Positions 5,630 through 8,432 of a stretch of DNA of 8,432 nt are shown here, piece by piece. Each line of letters starts with the position of its first letter. The first letter of the stretch is position 1. Source of the stretch: Desulfobacterales bacterium. Its GTDB lineage: Bacteria > Desulfobacterota > Desulfobacteria > Desulfobacterales > 4be13. The notes below the pieces were generated by a model. It made no database searches and was not told the origin of the DNA. It was given only the letters and a program-made list of their open reading frames with translations. The stretch lies in assembly GCA_029940115.1 (NCBI GenBank), contig JAOZRQ010000171.1, positions 3,664 to 12,095 of the forward strand, in the 5' to 3' direction. The translations under genes and the position numbers were made by a program.

Positions 5630-7948
5630 CTTCGTAATATCCTTGTAAATTGTGCCGCTCCTCGATTCGTAATCCATGAGGATGCGATTCGCCTCGGGCA
5701 TGATCGCCTTGATCAGAGACACGGCCTTGTCCGGCTCATCCTGCTTGTATGCCTTCAATATGTTCTCAATGGACTGATAGAACTTGGGGGCCTTTGACGG
5801 GTTGTTCTCCATGCAGAAATCCCCGGCCTTCTGGATCTCCATCAGGACATTGACCACCCCGAGCTTCTGATTGAGCGCGTCGTTCAGGTCGGCGATGGCC
5901 TCAAGGTTCTCCTCAAAAGTGCCGAATTCGTCCATCTCCTCCAACCGCTTCATTCTTTTCCTTATGACCGCCTTGTTCTTGGGAGGGATGGCCGGACCGA
6001 AATCCTCAAGCGCGGCCCGCGCATAATAGACGGTGGATCGGGCGCAATGGCCTTCATCCGCCATTCGCCGGGCCTTCTCCGTCTTCAGGGAGGCCTTTTC
6101 ATAAACCTTCTCATCCAGCTCGCCGTTCTCCTCGGAGACCACCTTGTTGATGTCCTTTATGGCGGAGAGGGAACGGTGCGTGAGGTCAAGCATGACATAT
6201 TCGTTATATTGCTTGGTGTTGGCCTCGTTGATGGTCTCCTCCAGCACCAAGAACAGCTTCTCGTCCGCCTTTCCCCGGGAAAGGGTCTTTGACACCTGCA
6301 AGTCCGGATGTCCCTTCAGCCCCGCGGTGACAGCGATGAGGTTGCTCTCATCAATCTTCAGGGTGATTTCCACATGCAACGGCCCCTCATCCTTCTCCTT
6401 CTTTCTCTCCTTCGCGTCCAGCTCGATTCCGAGCCACAGGTCACCGATCGACTCCTCCCGTTCGTTCACGATGTTGTAAAATTTCATGTGGACGACCTTC
6501 TGCTCCGGATGGACCAGCTTGAACACCTCGGTCCGCTCACAGGGCAGGGGGGTGTTCTTCTCCACCATCAGATGCCTGTCATTGTTCTCCAAGCGGATGT
6601 AATAGTCATGGGCCGCGGAGTGGACGATATCCAGAACGCCCGCCTCGATGATATAGGCTTCCAAGTCAAACCGGCATTTCCCGCAGATCGTGTCCGATTG
6701 GGAGACTTCGGCGCCACACTGGGGACATTCATATGTATCCGACAGCCGATGGCTCAGAATGCCCGCGCCTTCCGCGATGGCAAGCATGGGCCTATCGTGA
6801 ATCATCACCTTGTCACCCCCAAATTCCTTTTTCAGCGCCGCGACCACACTCGGAATGTGGGAACTTCCTCCCACCAAGAGGATTTTGTCAATGAGGTCCG
6901 GGGTGAAATTGATATCCTCAAGCATTTTCCGGGTCAGCGTGAGGATCTTTTCCACCACAGGGCCGATGATCTCGTTGAACACCTCCCGGCTCAGTTCCAC
7001 ATCCACATCCACACTGTCCCTGTCGTTGTCCCTCAACACCCCGAGTATCTCGATATACGCCTCATTCTCTTGGCTCAGACGGATCTTGGCTTGCTCCACC
7101 TTCTCCCTCAATTCCCCGACAAAGCGGTTCCGCCGCTTGGGGTCCTGATTTTCGATGAGCGCATTCATGTCGGCGATGTCGTACTCCCTCGCGGTCATCT
7201 CCAAGACATAGTCAGCCACCAGGCGGTCAATATCCTCTCCGCCCAGCCACATGTCACCCCCCTTTCCCTGCTCGATGAATTGCCCCCCGCTGATGGTCAG
7301 CACGGAGAGATCAAAGGTGCCACCGCCGAAGTCGAAGATGAAGACCGTCTGCGCCTCATCCGCCTTGACAGAATCCACGCCAAATGAAATGGCGGCCGCG
7401 GTCGGTTCCGGAAGCAGTCTGCGGACCTTCAATCCTGCCAAGGCCGCCGCGGTTCGGGTGGCGTGTTTCTGCTTGTCATTGAAATAGGCCGGCACGGTGA
7501 TCACCGCGTACTCGATTTCATCATTCAGAAGTTTTTCCGAATCTGAGCGGATCTTTTGCAGTATTTTGGCTGAAATCTCCTCAGGGGTGTATTCCTTTCC
7601 CCCGAGCATGACTGCCAGACTGTTTTCGGTTCCCTTTGAGTGGCGGACCAGCTGATAGCGCAACCTGCGGTCTGAGAGAATGTCTTGGATCGCTTGGTCC
7701 TGAAAGTTCCTTCCCATCAGACGCTTGATTGAGACAATGGTGTTTTCCGGATCCTGCTTGATCCACTCCAAGGCATTCTTGCCCACCACAAAGTCGGGTT
7801 TGGAAAAGGGGAATTTCTTCTTTTTGAGCGTGACACAGGAAGGGGTGATCAGATCCCCTTCAGCGTTTTTCAGTATTTCTGTACGAACTTTTTTTATCGC
7901 TCCCACAGAATTGGTCGTTCCCAGATCAATTCCAATTGATTTGGACAT
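5627..7948 (-). CDS. Hsp70 (DnaK-type) chaperone with an inserted zinc ribbon
   Basis: This 773-residue ATP-dependent chaperone has a complete nucleotide-binding domain: phosphate-1 IGIDLGTTNS (5-14), the Lys75 region SIKRLMGR, connect-1 VPAYFNDKQKHATRTAAALA (152-171) with PEPTAAA including Glu181, phosphate-2 FDFGGGTFDLSV (205-216), and adenosine motif LLVGGSSHIPSV (357-368). A zinc ribbon follows (Cys408-x2-Cys411, Cys422-x2-Cys425), where normal DnaK has its hydrophobic linker. A substrate-binding beta domain spans about 445-575 (NTPLPCERTEVFKL; GPLHVEITLKIDESNLIAVT). The C-terminal 195 residues are helical and unlike the usual lid. It is longer than E. coli DnaK (638). I start at 7948, where AGGA lies 9 nt upstream and the family start MSKSIGIDLG begins; the frame continues 55 codons further into a palindromic repeat, which is not protein-like. 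First gene of the cluster. Confidence 0.95.
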   Translation of the reverse strand: MSKSIGIDLGTTNSVGAIKKVRTEILKNAEGDLITPSCVTLKKKKFPFSKPDFVVGKNALEWIKQDPENTIVSIKRLMGRNFQDQAIQDILSDRRLRYQLVRHSKGTENSLAVMLGGKEYTPEEISAKILQKIRSDSEKLLNDEIEYAVITVPAYFNDKQKHATRTAAALAGLKVRRLLPEPTAAAISFGVDSVKADEAQTVFIFDFGGGTFDLSVLTISGGQFIEQGKGGDMWLGGEDIDRLVADYVLEMTAREYDIADMNALIENQDPKRRNRFVGELREKVEQAKIRLSQENEAYIEILGVLRDNDRDSVDVDVELSREVFNEIIGPVVEKILTLTRKMLEDINFTPDLIDKILLVGGSSHIPSVVAALKKEFGGDKVMIHDRPMLAIAEGAGILSHRLSDTYECPQCGAEVSQSDTICGKCRFDLEAYIIEAGVLDIVHSAAHDYYIRLENNDRHLMVEKNTPLPCERTEVFKLVHPEQKVVHMKFYNIVNEREESIGDLWLGIELDAKERKKEKDEGPLHVEITLKIDESNLIAVTAGLKGHPDLQVSKTLSRGKADEKLFLVLEETINEANTKQYNEYVMLDLTHRSLSAIKDINKVVSEENGELDEKVYEKASLKTEKARRMADEGHCARSTVYYARAALEDFGPAIPPKNKAVIRKRMKRLEEMDEFGTFEENLEAIADLNDALNQKLGVVNVLMEIQKAGDFCMENNPSKAPKFYQSIENILKAYKQDEPDKAVSLIKAIMPEANRILMDYESRSGTIYKDITK

Positions 7949-7978
7949 ATGTTCTGTTCCTTTCAAACTTTTCTGGCA

Positions 7979-8083
7979 TTGATCATCGTTTCGGCCACCC
8001 TGCTCCCGCGGGATTGCCAAATCCGGCGGGCGGCCTGGATTTGGCAATCCAGGCCGGGCGAGGTTGGTCCAAACGATGATCAA
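7979..8083. repeat. Nested inverted repeat with two alternative stems upstream of the Hsp70 gene
   Basis: Terminal arms TTGATCATCGTTT (7979-7991) and its perfect complement (8071-8083) enclose two overlapping inner stems. GGATTGCCAAATCC (8011-8024) pairs with 8037-8050 over 14 bp. CGGCCTGGATT (8031-8041) pairs with 8046-8056 over 11 bp with a 4-nt loop. Both inner stems use 8037-8041 and 8046-8050, so they cannot form together. The element ends 31 nt before the Hsp70 start codon. It may be a small non-autonomous mobile element, a leader switch, or both. Confidence 0.8.
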
Positions 8084-8168
8084 GGCCACTTTTCTGCTCG
8101 CCAAGGTTGACAATCGGCGGGCAGTTCAATCCGAACCGAACCTTTTTGAAACTTTGGGCATCCTTCAC

Positions 8169-8268
8169 CCGCCTTCAGGCGGTTTGACACTTGAAACAGA
8201 TTGTCTATTTCGTCTTCTTCAACATCATCCGCCTTCAGGCGGTTTGACACCGCCTGAACCACAAACTT
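8169..8268. repeat. Two CCGCCTTCAGGCGG palindromic repeats, 60 nt apart
   Basis: A 22-nt unit (CCGCCTTCAGGCGG plus TTTGACAC) occurs at 8169-8190 and 8229-8250. The second copy extends into a 10-bp stem (8234-8243 with 8249-8258). The following ACCACAAACT makes this copy a relative of the palindrome at 1671-1729: both carry AGTTTGT, GTTC, AGGCGGTG and ACCGCCT blocks in the same order on one strand. Confidence 0.8.
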
Positions 8269-8432
8269 TTCGGCTTGGAAAATATAAACCCATAAATGAA
8301 GGATGCCAAATCTTGCCATTTGCTGATGATCATAAACGTGGATATGTATCAGAATATTTTGCAGACTTCAAGGAAAATATATCAGGATTTGATTGAGGGC
8401 TCTTGTGGCCAAATGGAGCAGTTTTGAGTCCC

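Larger units (their letters stand above)
7949..8432. other. 484-bp region upstream of the Hsp70 gene: repeats, no convincing gene
   Basis: No frame here looks like a conserved protein. It holds a nested inverted repeat (7979-8083) and two copies of a CCGCCTTCAGGCGG repeat (8169-8268). From about 8270 to the end the sequence is A/T-richer with only short frames. The Hsp70 promoter should lie here. The best minus-strand match is TTGAAG (8366-8371), 17 nt, TACATA (8343-8348), which is too weak to call. Confidence 0.5.

Noticed and set aside
6308..7387. Long plus-strand frame (359 codons) opposite the Hsp70 gene
   Set aside because: It is antisense to a well-supported Hsp70 and its translation has no family features.
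7949..8113. 55-codon N-terminal extension of the Hsp70 frame
   Set aside because: It is read through the palindromic repeat, has no family similarity, and a good Shine-Dalgarno plus the family start MSKSIGIDLG place the start at 7948.
8080..8319. Minus-strand frame of 79 codons with a repeated SNRLKA peptide
   Set aside because: The peptide repeat is only the translation of the CCGCCTTCAGGCGG DNA repeat.
8343..8371. TTGAAG-17-TACATA as an Hsp70 promoter, or a sigma32-like CTTGAA/CATAT reading
   Set aside because: The -35 matches 4 of 6 and the -10 only 3 of 6 positions, it lies nearly 400 nt from the start codon, and the sigma32 match is partial.
8296..8427. 43-codon plus-strand frame near the right edge
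   Set aside because: It has no clear ribosome-binding site and no recognisable domain, and it overlaps other short frames in A/T-rich DNA.

Overview
The window reads as one minus-strand gene cluster from a Gram-negative bacterium. The lipoprotein-like first-turn Cys in the DUF2959 protein and the membrane-anchored LysM protein both suggest this. Base composition is about half G+C. Gaps full of palindromic and heptanucleotide repeats recall large, repeat-rich genomes such as Desulfobacterota, Planctomycetota, Beggiatoa or filamentous cyanobacteria. The taxon cannot be fixed from this sequence.

In transcription order (right to left) the layout is: a 484-bp leader region with nested inverted repeats (7949-8432); an Hsp70 chaperone with a zinc ribbon between its nucleotide- and substrate-binding domains (5627-7948); a zinc ribbon / one transmembrane helix / double LysM protein (4465-5541); a 717-residue TPR protein (2156-4309); a 97-residue J-domain-like protein whose HPD motif reads HSS (1777-2070); a short GrpE-like nucleotide exchange factor (1117-1572); and, behind its own candidate sigma70 promoter and a structured leader, a DUF2959 protein (185-835).

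The first five genes look like a dedicated Hsp70 machine: chaperone, exchange factor, degenerate J partner, helical-repeat scaffold and a membrane anchor that shares the chaperone's zinc-ribbon style. No canonical housekeeping dnaK-dnaJ-grpE arrangement is present, and I do not know a description of this exact set. The working inference is that the LysM/TM protein and the TPR protein bring a specialised Hsp70 to the envelope or to a particular client. Only the domain identities are read from sequence; the joint function is inferred.

The non-coding DNA is the second story. Gaps within the Hsp70 cluster, and part of the LysM linker coding sequence, are built from imperfect 7-nt tandem words, often arranged as inverted arrays and in places starting at the stop codon of the preceding gene. 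Other elements are a 29-bp perfect-arm palindrome (1671-1729) with a relative upstream of the Hsp70 gene (8169-8268), a tandem REP-like hairpin pair at the left end (28-170) with a partial copy at 1055-1077, a 20-bp dRS3-like palindrome (4389-4408), and a 105-bp nested inverted repeat before the Hsp70 gene that can fold into two mutually exclusive stems.
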